Shown here: positions 12,441 through 24,424 of the stretch, piece by piece
Layout of the letters: each line of letters opens with the position of its first letter
How positions within the stretch are numbered: the first letter of the stretch is position 1
Assembly (NCBI RefSeq): GCF_000226115.1
Contig: NC_016457.1
Location: forward strand, 4,960,001 to 5,024,000
From: Thermothielavioides terrestris NRRL 8126
Taxonomy: Eukaryota > Ascomycota > Sordariomycetes > Sordariales > Chaetomiaceae
Length of the DNA stretch: 64,000 bases
Direction of reading: 5' to 3'
The notes under the pieces: model-generated
The model's input: only the letters and a program-made list of their open reading frames with translations
What the model was told of the DNA's origin: nothing
Database searches by the model: none
Translations under genes and position numbers: made by a program

Positions 12441-14461
12441 TTACTCCTCGCCGTCATCATCACCCTCGATAACCATCCCTTTTGCGTTGGGCACGCCAAC
12501 GAGGATCTTCCCCCGCGGCACCCGCACGTCCTTGACCTTCATACATCCAAACACATTCAGCTCGCGCAAGTTCGGACAGCTCCTGAAGATGCTGCCGACC
12601 ACGAAATCAGTGACCTCCTCGCAGAAGCTGATCTCCAGTTTCGTCATGGCGTCGTAGACTTTCCCAGGCGCAAACACCTCCTCGAACGCAGCCGCCTCAA
12701 TGTGCCTGCAGCCGTGCACGTTGAGATGCTTGAGTGTCTTGCCCGAATGCTCCATCAGCGCGCGGAAGCCGCCGGAGCATAAGCCGATGCCGTCCGGGTT
12801 CTCCCGGGGGTGGGCCGAATCGAGCTGGCGGCACTTCTGCAGGTCGGCGAAGACGAGCCCCGGGTTGGCCCAGTCCTTGAACAGGCGCACGAAGCCCGCG
12901 TCCGTCATCTCCTCGCTGTCGGTGATGCGCAGCTTGGCGAGCGAGCGGCAGTGCCTGTGGATGGCGTCCAGGACAGTGTTGTCGGCGCCGTGCACGCGGG
13001 CGAGCGAGAGGGTTTCGAGGTTGGCACCGATCTTGCTGAGGAGGTCAACATATACATCCGGGTGGATCTCGTTGCGCAGGTCGAGGCTGAGGTGACGAAG
13101 GGATTTGAGATTGCCGAGGGCGGCGACGCCAACGTCCGTGACTTGCTGATTGTGGCAGACCTTGAGCCGGGTCAGGGAAGGGCAGGTGGTTTGGAGCAGT
13201 GAAAGCACCTCATTGCCAAAGTGCTTGTCTGTCCAATACACACATAGAGAACGGAGGGAATCGCCCTTGTGTTGCAGAAACTCCTTCCACTTCGATTCCG
13301 ACAGCAGATTCGCCCCGTGGATGTAGAACTCCTCCAGCCGGATGTGGCGCGAGATTAGGTAGTCCAGGACCTCGTCTCTGAAGTGGATCCCGTTACGGAT
13401 CTTCAGCTTCTTCAGACCCGGTACGGTTTGGAAGATGCGGATGAAGTCATCGGATCCGAGCTTTGCACCATCGTATACGCAGACCTCCTCCGCCGTTGGC
13501 TGCAAGAACAGGCTGAGCGTTGTGGGGTTAAGGAGACGGTGCTTGGACAACTTGCGGGCGATCTTGTCGATAATCTGCGGAGGCAAATCGCCCAAGTCTT
13601 CGGCGAGGTCAATGTTCTTCGCAAGAGTCTCAATGCAGAGAGTCATCAGACTCTTCGCGCCGAGTGAATACGTGCCGTCCAAGATTTTGCTCTGGACCTG
13701 ACGGCGATTGCCAACCGCGCCGCCGCTCGCTCGTTTCACCTTCTTCTTCGCTGCCGCGTCATCTTTCGCAAGTTCCTTGCCGCATGGATTGCAGAGCAAT
13801 CCGCCGTTAGGTCCATTTCTGGTATAGGGGGTGACGGTGAATCGCGTCCCGCACAGTTCACAATTTTCCATCTGACCGGGGAGCGGAGCGGAGCGTTGCA
13901 TTAACAGCCGGGCGAGATCATCCTCGTCCTCGGAGTCTGCGAGTCCACGCTTGCGTTTCTGGAACTTCTTGCTGGCTTTGATCTTGTCAATAGCCTTCTG
14001 CTCCTTCTTCCGCGCCTCCTCCTCCCGCCGACTCGTCCCTGCGCTGCGTCTTGCGCGGGTGGTCTGTGCAGGGCTGGCATCGACCGCTGGAGACGCAGCT
14101 GGGGAAGCAGCCGAAGACTGTCCGTTGCTGTGGGTATTCGCGTCACCTTGCTGGTCGTCAATCTGCGCCGCTCTCCGCCGGGCTTCGGCGTCCAAGCGGA
14201 TCTGATTTGCAGATATGTTGTGTGACTGAGGCTGGGTCAGCGATCATTCCGATCGTAAAATACCAGAACCTAACCAACCGCTAGAAAGTCCGTCAGAGCT
14301 GATTGCCTATATGCATTGTTAGTCCATGAAGCCATTTGATGTTGCGGTAGCGACCGACGAACGGGCCGACGATACGGCGCTGTTGCCGATTTTGTCGAGA
14401 CCTGAAGTCGAATTAGTGAAATTGCTATCTGGACCTGAAAGTCAGCTTCAAAAACTCACAT
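12441..14461 (-). CDS. rad7: DNA repair protein Rad7 (zinc finger plus leucine-rich repeats)
   Basis: Rad7 pairs with the Rad16 ATPase in damage recognition during global-genome nucleotide excision repair, and in yeast also acts in a cullin ubiquitin ligase (family knowledge). Four exons on the minus strand: 14461-14460, 14401-14363, 14306-14279 and 14225-12441, giving 617 residues. The first three exons encode MSRQNRQQRRIVGP and SALTDFLA, the conserved Rad7 N-terminus, continuing into SHNISANQIRLDAEARR. The ATG is split AT|G by intron 1 (GTGAGT...CAG); unspliced, that ATG would be followed at once by TGA. A CxxC zinc-finger pair (CELC near 144, CNPC near 170) is followed by leucine-rich repeats from about 290 to 590 (VTDVGV, MTDAGF) and an acidic tail. 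It lies head to head with rad16. Confidence 0.93.
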
Positions 14462-15111
14462 CCTGGAGGATTAAACCGATAGCCCGTGCCGTAATTCAAG
14501 AGAAGAAGAGAAAGCGAACTTGGCGGTGCAGGAATTCGGATTGGGGTCTCTTGGATTGGGGACACGCTTTGACGCGAGGAGGGGCGAATTCCATTAAACT
14601 CGCTCAACGCCAAAGCACCTGACTTTGGGCCACGCAGCCTTCACAACCTGCCAAGAAGCAAACCAAGTTTAGTGCTGACGAAGGCGCTGACCAACCAGCA
14701 GCCGCCCCTGCCTGCTGCTGCCTGCGCATTAAATGGCCGGGACCCACCTGTCACGTGCCTTCGCGTCCCAAGAAGCGCGCCCTCGGTTCCTCCCACGGCC
14801 CTGTCTCGAAAGGAGGTGGCGATAATTTCTGCTTTCCCGCAGTTCTGCCTTTCCAAAGCACTGGCGTTCTTTACAGCTGCAGAAAGACGACCATCTCTTG
14901 TTTTTCAAGTGCACCGCAGGGTTGGGTTGCAGCTTGACTGGATTGGGTCTGCTGAGTGCTCTTGCCCGGTTGTACTTGTTCTCTTTGTTGAGGGCAGCAT
15001 CCCTTTCAAAAACTCACAACTCGTCTCAAACACGCCTCAAATTTCTTGTTTTTTTAGGATTGGAAGTTCCCCAACCTCGAGTGCATCGCGTTCTATAGCC
15101 ACGCAAGCGCG
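14462..15111. promoter_or_regulatory. Shared divergent promoter of rad7 and rad16
   Basis: About 650 bp separate the start codons of rad7 (minus) and rad16 (plus). The interval contains CT-rich tracts (ttctctttg, cctgcctgctgctgcctgc) typical of fungal core promoters and no gene of its own. Because both products work in one complex, co-regulation is a reasonable inference; no specific factor site was identified. Confidence 0.6.
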
Positions 15112-18100
15112 ATGGTTCGAACAAGACGGTCGGCAGCTGCCGACGAGATTGCCGGTAAGGCTCGCTCTCTTCTCGTTTCTCCATTTCGCGCGTTCATTGT
15201 TGGTCGGACTTTCCATTTGGTTCGGCAGCCGACTTTTCAAAACAAATTGGCTATCCTTCCTCCATCTTTCTGCTAACCGGAACATCAGAAGCATCTGCCC
15301 AGGTTGACATGGCGACATCGGCGAAGCGACCTGCTGCAGGCCGGCGCAGTGGGTTAAGCGAGACATCTGACTCCTCGTCTCTTCTGACCTCGGCTTCCCC
15401 TTCTGTGGGCAGCGGCTATGCGACTCCTCTCACGAGTTACACTGCGACGCCTACTCCCATGGAAACCTCAGGATTGACTTCATCATCCTCGGTGAAGCGA
15501 TTGAATCGGATAGAGGTGCACTTACCCGCCGTGAAAGCGCCTGCGAATGGGACCCTCCGCAAAAGCATATATTCCATGAACAGCAAGCGCAAGCGTGATG
15601 TTATTGATGACAGCGAGGAGGAAGATTTTTCCGACACCTCGCCAGATGCGGTACTTGCACGAAAGCTCCAGGCCGAGGAAGATGCGGCGGCAACAAGGCT
15701 CACTGAGCCTTCACTGGAGTCTCGGCCTGCACTACGTCGTAGCTTGCGATCCCTGGCGGAGCCAGCTACTGCGCGAGCCCCGGGGCGACTCTCAGAACCT
15801 AATGCCAGCGGATCCGTGTCTACAGCCGCAAAAGGGTCCAAAGCCGCGAACCGTCCAGCTGCCGCCCGACCCTCTAACCCGAGCAAAGCTGTGAGCAAGC
15901 GGAGGGCACTTGCCATGCCTGATTCTGGAGATAGTGAGAGTGCGGCCGCGGAGTTTTCGGGAGGTGATGACAGCGACTATTCACTTCAGCCCCTGAGCGA
16001 GCCCCGAGGTGCCACTGCACGCAAATCCGCGACCACTTCCCGACAGTCGAACAACAAGGGAGTTGGGAAGGCGGTGACTGAGCCAGCAACTGAAGACGAA
16101 GAGGATGACATGCTGTCGGAAGATGATGATAGTGACACTACTTTCGGCGCCGATGCCCTTTTGTCTGATGCTCCCTCTGTTTCTGAGTCTGAGGACAGTG
16201 ATGGAGACGGCGATCCGGGCGATGGCGATGAAGACGAAGACGGAGCTGGGCCCGCCCCTGCTGTTCGCTCGGCTGTCCAATTGGCGATGACTTCTCGCCG
16301 CGCCTATCGCCAATATGCGAGCTTACGCCGGGTCAGGAAAGACAGGCTTCGACTCGAGACGCACCATCCAGAGCTTAGGACGATGTGGACGGATCTCGAG
16401 AGCATGCCCGTTCTGAAGGCCGGCAAGGCAGAACAACCCAAGTCCATCTCTCGGCAGCTCAAGCCGTTCCAGCTTGAAGGCCTAGCGTGGATGATGGCGA
16501 TGGAGAAAACAGAGTGGAAAGGTGGGCTTCTTGGCGACGAGATGGGTCTCGGCAAGACTATTCAAGCCGTCTCCCTCATCATGTCCGACTTCCCAGCCAA
16601 GAAGCCGTCCTTAGTGCTGGCGCCTCCCGTCGCGCTGATGCAGTGGATGACCGAAATCGAGTCCTACACGGATGGCACTCTCAAAACCCTCGTCCTCCAC
16701 GGCACCAACTCCAAGTCAAAGAACCTTACCGTCAAGGACCTCAAGGCATACGACGTGATCATCATGTCGTACAACAGCCTGGAGTCGATGTACCGTAAGC
16801 AGGAGAAGGGTTTCAAGCGCAGGGATGGCCTCTTCAAGGAGAAGTCTATCATCCACCTGACACCTTTTCACCGCGTCATCCTCGACGAAGCGCACTGCAT
16901 CAAGACGCGTTCGACAATGACGGCAAGGGCCTGCTTCGCCCTCAAGGCCACTTACCGGTGGTGTCTCTCCGGCACGCCCCTGCAGAATCGCATTGGCGAG
17001 TTTTTCTCGCTGATCCGTTTCCTCAACGTTCGTCCATTCTCTTGTTACCTTTGCAAACAGTGCCCGTGCTCCACGCTTGAGTGGCAGATGGACGACGACA
17101 ATAACTGCACGGGCTGCGGGCACGGCGGCATGCGACACGTGTCTGTCTTCAACCAGGAGCTCCTCAACCCAATCCAGAAGTTCGGTAACCGCGGCCGCGG
17201 TGCTGAGGCCTTCAAGAAGCTGCGGATCTTGACGGACCGCATCATGTTGCGCCGGCTCAAGAAGGACCATACTGATTCCATGGAGCTGCCCGTCAAGGAG
17301 ATCAATGTCGAGCGTCAGTTCTTTGGTGAGGAGGAGAATGATTTTGCCAACAGCATCATGACCAACAGCCAACGCAAGTTCGATACCTACGTGGCCAGTG
17401 GCGTTCTGCTCAACAACTACGCCAACATCTTCGGTCTCATTATGCAGATGCGGCAGGTGGCCGACCACCCGGATCTGATATTGAAGAAGAACAGCGAGGG
17501 CGGTCAGAACATCCTCGTGTGCAACATCTGCGACGAACCCGCCGAGGATGCGATTCGATCCCGTTGCAAGCACGACTTCTGCCGCACGTGCGTCAGGAGC
17601 TACTTGAACTCGACGACGGACCCGAACTGTCCCCAGTGCCACATTCCCTTGTCCATCGACCTCGAGCAACCGGAGATCGAGCAGGACGAGGCCATGGTCA
17701 AAAAGTCGTCAATCATCAACCGGATCAAGATGGAGAATTGGACTTCGTCGTCCAAAATCGAGTTGTTGGTGCACGAGTTGCACAAGCTCCGCTCCGACAA
17801 TGCCTCACACAAGTCCATCATCTTCTCTCAATTCACGACCATGCTGCAGCTCATCGAGTGGCGGCTGCGCCGTGCCGGAATTACCACCGTCATGCTTGAC
17901 GGCAGCATGACCCCGGCTCAGCGGCAGGCCTCGATCAACCATTTCATGACGAACGTGGACGTCGAGTGCTTTTTGGTTTCCTTGAAGGCTGGTGGCGTCG
18001 CCCTGAATCTCACCGAGGCGTCCCGGGTCTTCATTGTTGACCCATGGTGGAATCCTGCAGCGTACGTCACGTCTTTCTCTTTGATGTCGTACTTCGTCGA

Positions 18101-18347
18101 GCTGCAAAGTGCTGACCATGTGTGGATGCGAAACAGTGAGTGGCAGTCTGCTGACCGGTGCCACCGCATCGGGCAGACCCGTCCGTGCACCATCACCCGA
18201 CTTTGCATCGAGGATTCGGTCGAGAGCCGGATGGTTCTCCTCCAGGAGAAGAAGACGAGCATGATCAACTCGACGATCAATGCGGATGATGCGGCGATGG
18301 ACTCTCTTAGCCCGGAAGACCTGCAGTTCCTCTTCCGCGGCAACTAA
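15112..18347 (+). CDS. rad16: Rad16-type SNF2 ATPase with RING finger (nucleotide excision repair)
   Basis: Nuclear DNA translocase and likely E3 ligase partner of Rad7 in global-genome NER. Exons 15112-15154, 15289-18061 and 18137-18347 give 1008 residues. The small first exon (MVRTRRSAAADEIA) is joined by a GT-AG intron with a TGCTAAC branch point 11 nt before its acceptor; starting at the downstream ATG 15309 would lose 21 residues. Residues about 1-320 are Ser/acidic-rich and disordered-looking. SNF2 motif I GDEMGLGKT lies near 430 and motif II DEAH near 547. A C3HC4 RING (CNIC...CKHDFCRTC...CPQC, about 759-800) sits between the ATPase lobes, the Rad16/Rad5 layout. Motif V GGVALNLTEA and motif VI DRCHRIGQTRP follow. 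Intron 2 (75 nt) is in frame and stop-free. Confidence 0.95.
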
Positions 18348-19464
18348 CGGGGTCTTTCCTTTTGTCTTTCTTTGCGGGACAATTCTATTAGAGCTGAGCT
18401 TGTCATTGGTGTTTTATCTTTTACATTATCTTGTTCTGTCGTGGGACGATTCCCACGAGATGATGCCACTTTGAGCAGCAATGATGGAGCGTCTGTGGAC
18501 GCTTAGTTGGGGGATTGGCCAATGCCTTTGAGGATTAGAGACAGCAAGGGATGATGGCGTATGCGGTTTATATGGCAAGGAGCAGCCCGCGTTGTTCCGA
18601 TTTGAGAACCTTTGTCGACAGGCTGAGGACTCGCTGGGCTCTCTTGCTGGTATCGAGCTTGTATGTCATGAAATATTCTGCCGGAATCACGACATGGACT
18701 TCTTTACGATGCCCCTTGACTTGGACGCTGTCAGCTGTGACGTGATTCTCGGTAATTTGTCCATCTCGGTGTTTCGTTGCAGGTTCATCCACTCTTCCAG
18801 CAATCAACCTCAACATACCCCCATAAGGAGGACGATCGTCGTCAGGTAAGAGTTCCGCACTATGTCAAGACCGAGAAGCATCGTGGAAACTCATTACATG
18901 GAATCGAAGGCAAATGTCCCAGCTCGTGGCTCTGGTGAACTGGGTACACAAGCGTAAGTGCCCCTGAATCAGTTGAGCCCCTCCCCCGACAGCCCGGCAC
19001 TCAACCCCACATCCACCACTCCGCAATTCAGCCCTGCAGACGGGCCGCGTGGCTCCGAATTGATTGGCTGGCACCCCGGCTGCACCCCTGTATGCAACTG
19101 CAGGAGCAGGGGCAACCGACCCATACCAGAGCGTCATCTGGTCATCTGGTTGTCGCAGCTTCGCCGGTGGTTCCTCCGCTCACTTGCTTGAGGTTCACCT
19201 CCCTGGAACCGCTTTGGGTTCTCTTTCTATTTTGTTTGCTTGCTCTGTTAACACAGCAGAACTGGGTAGTCTATTTGTTTTCAGGATTATCATCATCCTC
19301 ACCATCGCTTGCGCTTGACCCATTGGTCTTGTGTTCACGCTTCCGGTTGGTGCTTGTCCTCTTTGCCGAGGGGCCCATCGTTGCGGCGACGGTCCTAGAT
19401 GAACAAATGAGGAGCTTTTGATTCAATTCCACCCTGGCAGCGCTACTTCATATCGAGGACCAAG
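18348..19464. other. Intergenic region between rad16 and gtaA
   Basis: Holds the rad16 3' flank and the promoter/leader of the glutaminase gene. The part just before 19465 is pyrimidine-rich (ctctttctattttg). No other gene is evident. Confidence 0.5.
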
Positions 19465-22203
19465 ATGCGTTGCAACCTCGTAGCGCTGGCTGCCGTGGCC
19501 GGCGCATCGACGCTCACTCCCAATGTCCTGCCCCTGCTCGTTCGAAACCCGTACTTGAGCACTTGGCTATACAATGCTCGCGATGTGCCGTGGGAGAACT
19601 GGCCTATGTTCTGGACTGGAGCTCATGTGGGCGAGCCCGTGGTGCCGGGCCTTATCCAGGTGCGCTAACTCTTGGGGTAGGTCGGCTTCTCCGTCATGGC
19701 GTCCGTCCCCGAGACCGGGACCGTCTATCCCCTCCTCGGGAGACCCCACGACTCCCTCGAGCGCAACCACGAGGCCTATGAAATCGCGCACCCGGAGTAT
19801 CTGGGCGCAAGCTTCGATGCGTCAACAACCAACCTGACGTATCGCATTTCCGGATCCTCGCCAAGCAGGTCCGCACGCTTGACGCTCTCGTTCCTGTCCC
19901 CGATCACGCCTTCGTCAACCTTCAGGCAGTCCATTCCCGCTGCGTACCTGACGGTCATCGTCGAAGGGTGCCTGGACGTCAGCATCTACACCGACGTCAA
20001 CGGCGAGTGGGTCACGGGGAACAGGGACAACCGGGTCAAGTGGGATCTGCACGAGCCTGCGCGCTCTGGGAGCGGCTCTGGCACGGCCCTCAAGACGTGG
20101 AAGGTCGCTCGCGCCGAGGAACAACTTTTCACCGAGTTCGCTGACCGTGCGGAATGGGGAACTCTGTACTTCTCGGGCCCCGCGAGTGTCCAGCACCAGA
20201 GCGGGACGTCTGCCCTGCTGCGGCAGCACTTCGCTGAGCACGGCGGTCTGAAGAACGAAGTCGAAAGAAGGTTCCGCCGGGTGATGGAAGACGAGCCGGT
20301 ATTTGCTTTTTCAAGGTCATTCAAACACGGCGGGAAGCAGCTGGGTGGCTGCCAGAAGAAGGAGGAGAGCGTCACGTTCACGTTTGCCTTGGTCCAAGAC
20401 TATGTAGCCCAGTTCGCCAGGGCGGAGGGCTTGGCTCACATGAAGCCGCTGTGGCAATCGTACATCTCCACTGCTGACGAGCTGATCGTCTACCATTATG
20501 ACGATTTCCACACCGCAGCAGCCCTGGCCAGAAACTACTCGGATTCGCTTGGGCAGGATGCGTTCAACTCTGGCTCTCAGAACTACCAAGACATAGCTGC
20601 GCTCTCGGCCCGCCAGGTCCTGGGCGCAACGCAGTTCTCGGGGACTCCGGAGAACCCCTTGCTTTTCCTGAAGGAGATCTCTTCGGACGGGAATTTCCAA
20701 ACGGTGGACGTCATCTTCCCGGCATTCCCCTTCTTCCTCTACACCAACCCGAAATGGCTGGCGTATTTGCTGGAGCCGCTCCTCGAACACCAGCTGAGTG
20801 GCCAGTACCCGAACGACTACAGCATGCACGACCTCGGGACCCACTTCCCGAACGCGACGGGCCATGCGGACGGACGGGACGAGTACATGCCGGTCGAGGA
20901 GTGCGGGAACATGCTCATCATGGGGCTCGCCCTGGCCAACGCGTTGCGCTACGACACGGACCCTGCGTTCGTACGGACTGCCGCGGGCGAGGGCGCCAGG
21001 ACGCTCCCCGCCTCGATGCGTCGGAACAACAAGCACATCGACAGGTACGGCATAGACCTGCGCTCGGCCGGCGACGAGCGATCCACCAGAAGCGGCTCGA
21101 GAGCCGCCAAGAAGTGGCTCTCGCGCTCCTACAAGCTGTGGAAGCAGTGGACGGGCTACCTGGAACGCGAGTCCCTGATCCCGCACAACCAGCTGAGCAC
21201 GGACGACTTCGCCGGCTGGCTGGCCAACCAGACCAACCTCGCGTTGAAGGGCATCATCGGCATCCGCGCGATGGGCGAGATCGCGGCGCTCGTCGGCGAG
21301 GAGGCCGATGCCCGCCACTACCGCGCCGTCGCGGCCGACTACATCGCCAAGTGGCAGGAGTACGCCATCTCGCGGGACGGGACGCACGCCAAGCTCGCGT
21401 ATACCTGGTACGGGTCGTGGACGACCATCTACAACCTCTACGCCGACTCGCTGCTGTGTTTCCGCGTCAAGGATCGCGGTGCGGGGTCAGGCATCGCTTC
21501 GACGCCTCAGAAGGGCGGCCAGAAGCCGATCGGCGGCGGCGGCGGCGAGACGTTTGTCCCGGACAGGGTGTACCAGATGCAGAGCGACTGGTACCACGCG
21601 GTGATGCAGAAGTATGGTCTGCCACTGGACTCGAGGCACCTCTATACCAAGAGCGACTGGGAATTCTTTGCCGCGGCCGTGACGGGCCAGGAGACGAGGA
21701 CGGAGATCCTGACGGCGGTGGCGCGGTGGGTGAATGAGACCGTTGTTGGTGAGTTTTCCTTCTCCTGTTTTGGACCCCCTCAGAGTGTTGTTGGCGTTGA
21801 GTGAGGTTCGTGCTGACGGGAGATGTCGATCCACAGATCGGCCGTTTACCGACTTGGTATGTCCTTCCCGCACTGCTTATCCATCGTTGCTGGCTGTCCT
21901 CGTGAGCAGGATACTTGGCGGTTTCACTTGCCTAAACTTGTTCATCTTGGGACTTCGGCGTTGCTGACGTTGCCCGAACAGTACGAGACCGAAGGCGATG
22001 GAGGGTTCCCGGGCATCTACTTCATGGCCAGGCCGGTCGTAGGCGGGCATTTTGCGTTCCTGGCGCTGGAAAGGGCGTGCGGCGGGAAGGCGGTGGAAGC
22101 GCTGCGGTTCCTGGACGAGAGACCGCCTGCGCAGATCAACAGCGAGGAGACGCTGCGGGAGGATTGGAGGCATGGAGCGTCCGGTGCGTGGGGGGACCTC
22201 TAG
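19465..22203 (+). CDS. gtaA: Secreted GtaA-type glutaminase
   Basis: Extracellular enzyme of the fungal glutaminase A family (DUF4964/5127/4965/1793), expected to hydrolyse L-glutamine to glutamate and ammonia during nitrogen scavenging. Four exons: 19465-19626, 19681-21748, 21837-21856 and 21982-22203, giving 823 residues. A short signal peptide (about 1-15, ALAAVAGAS) precedes the family start motif NPYLSTWL...WPMFWTG. Intron 1 was placed so GAH joins VGFSVMASVPETGTVYPLLGRPHDS as in the family; its GTGGGC donor is weak, but a CTAAC branch point and TAG acceptor are present. Conserved motifs include YHYDDFH, FPAFPFFLY and DLGTHFPNATGHADG. The third exon is only 20 nt and restores DRPFTDL before YETEGD. 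Substrate is inferred from family. Confidence 0.88.
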
Positions 22204-23122
22204 GAGGGTGCCGGATGCAACATCTGCAGGTGAACAACGCAGTCAAAGATTGTGTAGCAAGCACCGTTCAGTAGTTCGGATAGGGAATCAGCCATATAAC
22301 ATCTTCCTGAGAGCCCGCACACCATCTTCTCGTTGCTGCGGGCGGGCGGCGAGTTTGAGGATCCCACCTCTGGTGGCGCTGCAGCCTTGCTTACGGCGGG
22401 CCTCGCTTGCATCCGGATATGGACAACAGGGCGACCAATCGCTGTCCACCTCTGCAGATCCAATGGACGGGAGGCAAGCTCAGCGCTCCTGCCTCATGGA
22501 GATAGTGGAACAAGACCGATGCCTTCCTCCCACATAGTAAGACACGGAGCTGCCAAGCCTCAAATTGCTAGGAATTCGACTTGACTGTGGCCGCGACTTT
22601 GACTGCCACAAGGTTGCTCGAGTTGAGGTGGGTGCGTGGAATGCGAATTGAACATTCAGGGCACTTGAGAGAGCTGCGAGGTCAGCAAATAGGGCGCCAA
22701 GTAAGGTAGGCATTAACCGCTTGTGGCTAGCCTAAATAAAAAGTGGGTCAACCTGCAGAGGCGCGCGACTGTTTGTGCTTGAACACATCGTCACCTCCAA
22801 AAATTTCGCCTCTTCTTCTCCTCTGCCTCGCGTCGCCTCGACAAGCACTCGCCCCGTTTTCCGGAGCTTCGCAGCTCTTTATTGCCCTTAACACGATACC
22901 CCGACCAGAATTTCGATTCATTCGATTGCGAGGAACGGAGAGGGGCTTTCTTTCCATCTTCCCAATCCACATATTTCGATAATCTCTTTTTCCCTTTTTC
23001 CACTTCAGCATCTCGGCCTCGCTTGCCAAACCACTTTCTCCGCCAGGTCCACTCAACTCAACCAACCCGTTTTCCTTTCCACCACATCATCAAACCGTAC
23101 AACAGTCAATCAATCCATCGCC
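22204..23122. other. Intergenic region and leader of the Tra2-like gene
   Basis: From about 22790 to 23122 the sequence is C/T-rich (cttcttctcctctgcctcg, ctctttttccctttttcc), as in promoters and leaders of highly expressed fungal genes. No separate gene is visible in the first half. Confidence 0.5.
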
Positions 23123-24424
23123 ATGGCTACCACCTCGATGGATTACGAGAACGCGAACACCGATCGCTTTGACGGTAAGTGTTTCGACTCTTGCTTCGCC
23201 ATCGTGGTCGGGTTGCGCCTGCACGGCAGGCGCACGCGTCGCTGCTGCTATGGTCAACGCATCACATTGAATAGAACTGACTGGCGCTAATAGATGATGG
23301 TGCTCGCTACGACCGCGATCGTAGTGCATCGCCTCGTCGCGACGATGGCCGTGATTCACGCCGTCGCTCGATGTCGCCCAACGGCAACGACCGGTACGTC
23401 CTCGATGCAATTTCTTCCATCTAGCGCAAGCCACCCAGATTCGCCGGCTAATTCTCACACTCAGTGCGCCCCTGAAGAACGATGGCGGTGCCAAGGAGGA
23501 TGAGAGCGCTGTCAACCCTGGATCCAACCTCTTCGTGACCGGCATTCACCCGCGCATTGAGGAGTCAGAGATCACTCGCCTTTTCGAGAAGTACGGCGAG
23601 GTCGAGAAATGCCAAATCATGCGGGACCCCCACAGCGGCGAGTCGCGTGGATTCGGCTTCGTCAAGATGATGACATCCGAGCAGGCTGATGCTGCGATGG
23701 AAGGCCTTCGCGGCGAGATCATTGAGGGCCGCACTCTTAACATCGAGAAGGCTCGTCGCTCCCGCCCTCGCACCCCCACTCCGGGCAAATACTTTGGCCC
23801 CCCGAAGCGCGGTAAGTCATTCCAGCACTTGCCAGGCAGTGGTTATGGCATGGTGCTGATGTACTCTAGACCCTCGTGGCGGACGCTACGATGACCGTCG
23901 CCGCGGCGCCTATGGTGGCGGCTACGGACGTGAGGACTCTTACCGCGGCGGTCCGCGTGGTTACCGTGATGACCGTGGCTACGACCGCGGCTACGACCGC
24001 GGCTACGGCTATGATCGTGGTTATGACCGCGGCTACGGTGGCGGACGTGACTACCGCGACGACCGTGGCTACGGCCGCGACTACCGCGACGATCGTGGCT
24101 ATGACCGTCGCGATCGCGACGATGCCTACGGTGGCCGTGGTGATCGGTACGGCAGCCGTGACGATCGCGACCGCTATGGAGGTCGTGGTGGTCTGGACGA
24201 CCGCCGTGGCCCCAGCTACGACCGTGATCGCTATGACCGTCCCAGTGACCGCGACTCCCGTCCCCGCGACTCTGCTCCCGGCGCTGCTGGCGGCTACGGC
24301 GATCCGGCTCCGCGCGGCGATGCCCGCGAGCCATACGGTAATTCCTCTCTTGGCGCTCAACAATTCTTCTTCAATGCTCGAGAAAGACGTGGAAAACTGA
24401 CTGACCATCACAGGCGGCCGCTAA
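23123..24424 (+). CDS. Tra2-like SR-type RNA-binding protein (RRM plus Arg/Gly/Tyr-rich tail)
   Basis: Nuclear RNA-binding protein, probably a splicing regulator. Five exons: 23123-23174, 23294-23393, 23465-23811, 23870-24337 and 24414-24424 (325 residues), all GT-AG with consistent phase. The N-terminus has an RS-like stretch (SASPRRDDGRDSRRRSMSP). One RRM at about 71-148 shows RNP2 LFVTGI and RNP1 RGFGFVKM. It is followed by RPRTPTPGKYFG near 150, closely resembling the linker after the RRM in metazoan Tra2. The rest (about 165-322) is built of DRGYDRGYGYD/RDDRGY-type repeats. The last exon is 11 nt and encodes only GGR and the stop. The assignment rests on the RRM and linker; other glycine-rich RRM proteins are the alternative. 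Confidence 0.88.

Noticed and set aside
23843..24411. Minus-strand and alternative-frame His/Arg- or Ala/Val/Thr-rich frames over the Tra2-like tail
   Set aside because: They are frame and strand shadows of the DRGY repeats, which continue the RRM exon in correct phase.
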